Assembly: GCA_023301245.1 (NCBI GenBank)
Contig: JALZUV010000137.1
Location: 1-17,229 of the forward strand
Source: Rickettsiales bacterium
GTDB lineage: Bacteria; Pseudomonadota; Alphaproteobacteria; Rickettsiales; JALZUV01
Direction: 5' to 3'
Length of the DNA stretch: 17,229 nt
The notes under the pieces are model-generated. The model had not been told where the DNA came from and did not search any database. It saw nothing but the letters and a program-made list of their open reading frames with translations. The translations under genes were made by a program, and so were the position numbers. Position 1 is the first letter of the stretch. Each line of letters opens with the position of its first letter. This document shows positions 17,132 through 17,229 of this stretch, in pieces.

Positions 17132-17229
17132 TGGCCTGACTCCAAAAAATTAGACACTTTAAAACTGTAGTATTGGGATCTATACCAAAGAAAACCAAAA
17201 CTATGAAAAGAAGTCGATTTAACGAAGAA
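17132..17229 (+). mobile_element. Left end of a second IS3-family insertion sequence (continues beyond window)
   Basis: From about 17132 the sequence reads TGGCCTGACTCC, then A-rich, then TTAGACACTT. This follows the usual pattern of IS3-family left terminal repeats (TG, CTG, a CC-rich part, then AGACA). The upstream region leads to an ATG at 17203 that opens a typical IS3 OrfA. The homology of the older OrfB remnant stops at this junction, which supports insertion of this IS into that gene. The exact first base is uncertain by several bp, and the right end and target duplication lie outside the window. Confidence 0.65.
17203..17229 (+). CDS. IS3-family transposase OrfA, N-terminal start (partial)
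   Basis: Nine codons are visible, reading MKRSRFNEE. This is the characteristic start of many IS3-family OrfA proteins, small helix-turn-helix transposase subunits (usual length about 90-100 residues) in which EEQI follows. It lies about 70 bp inside the predicted IS left end, as expected. The rest, including OrfB, is beyond the window. The orientation is opposite to the decayed orfB next to it. Confidence 0.7.

Noticed and set aside
17010..17198. Open frame of 62 codons starting inside the new IS3 end
   Set aside because: Its first part is read from the terminal region of the second IS and only the rest is OrfB. It is an accidental fusion frame, not a real gene.
1..17229. CRISPR array, tRNA, rRNA or riboswitch
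   Set aside because: No regularly spaced repeat series, cloverleaf-like sequence or known aptamer was recognised on either strand by reading; a dedicated covariance search was not possible.

Overview
The window holds a DNA phosphorothioate (sulfur) modification-restriction locus. A tyrosine recombinase remnant flanks it on the left and nested IS3-family insertion sequences flank it on the right, which is the look of a mobile defence island. Base composition is moderately AT-rich and the codon use is bacterial. The short recombinase tail and the IS3 elements would fit a marine Gram-negative bacterium (Verrucomicrobiota or a gammaproteobacterium), but nothing here fixes the taxon.

Layout. Positions 1-166 are the C-terminal end of a tyrosine recombinase whose gene begins outside the window. 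Positions 167-374 are a non-coding leader with a possible promoter. A plus-strand operon then runs from 375 to 10334: dptF, dptG and dptH (the phosphorothioation-dependent restriction genes, also called dndF, dndG and dndH), a small four-helix membrane protein, and a DGQHR-domain protein that belongs to the same broad superfamily as DndB but is clearly distinct from it. A minus-strand operon runs from 16422 down to 10299: dndB, dndC, dndD, dndE and dndA, the full set for sulfur modification, including its own cysteine desulfurase. The two operons converge and their last genes overlap by 36 bp. Upstream of dndB (16423-16533) lies a promoter-like region carrying several copies of a TGGAAGTT-type motif. 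Positions 16608-17131 are the decayed 3' part of an IS3 transposase gene. A second IS3 element begins at about 17132 and runs off the window.

How the genes work together. By family knowledge, DndA takes sulfur from cysteine, and DndC, DndD and DndE put it into the DNA backbone at short sequence motifs. DndB usually regulates the operon. DptF, DptG and DptH attack DNA that lacks the modification. The DptH copy here has a C-terminal HerA/FtsK-like ATPase and, just before a Pro/Ala-rich linker, a D...ExK...Q pattern that could be a PD-(D/E)xK nuclease site. The least explained part is the membrane protein plus second DGQHR protein at the end of the restriction operon. They look like an added accessory module.
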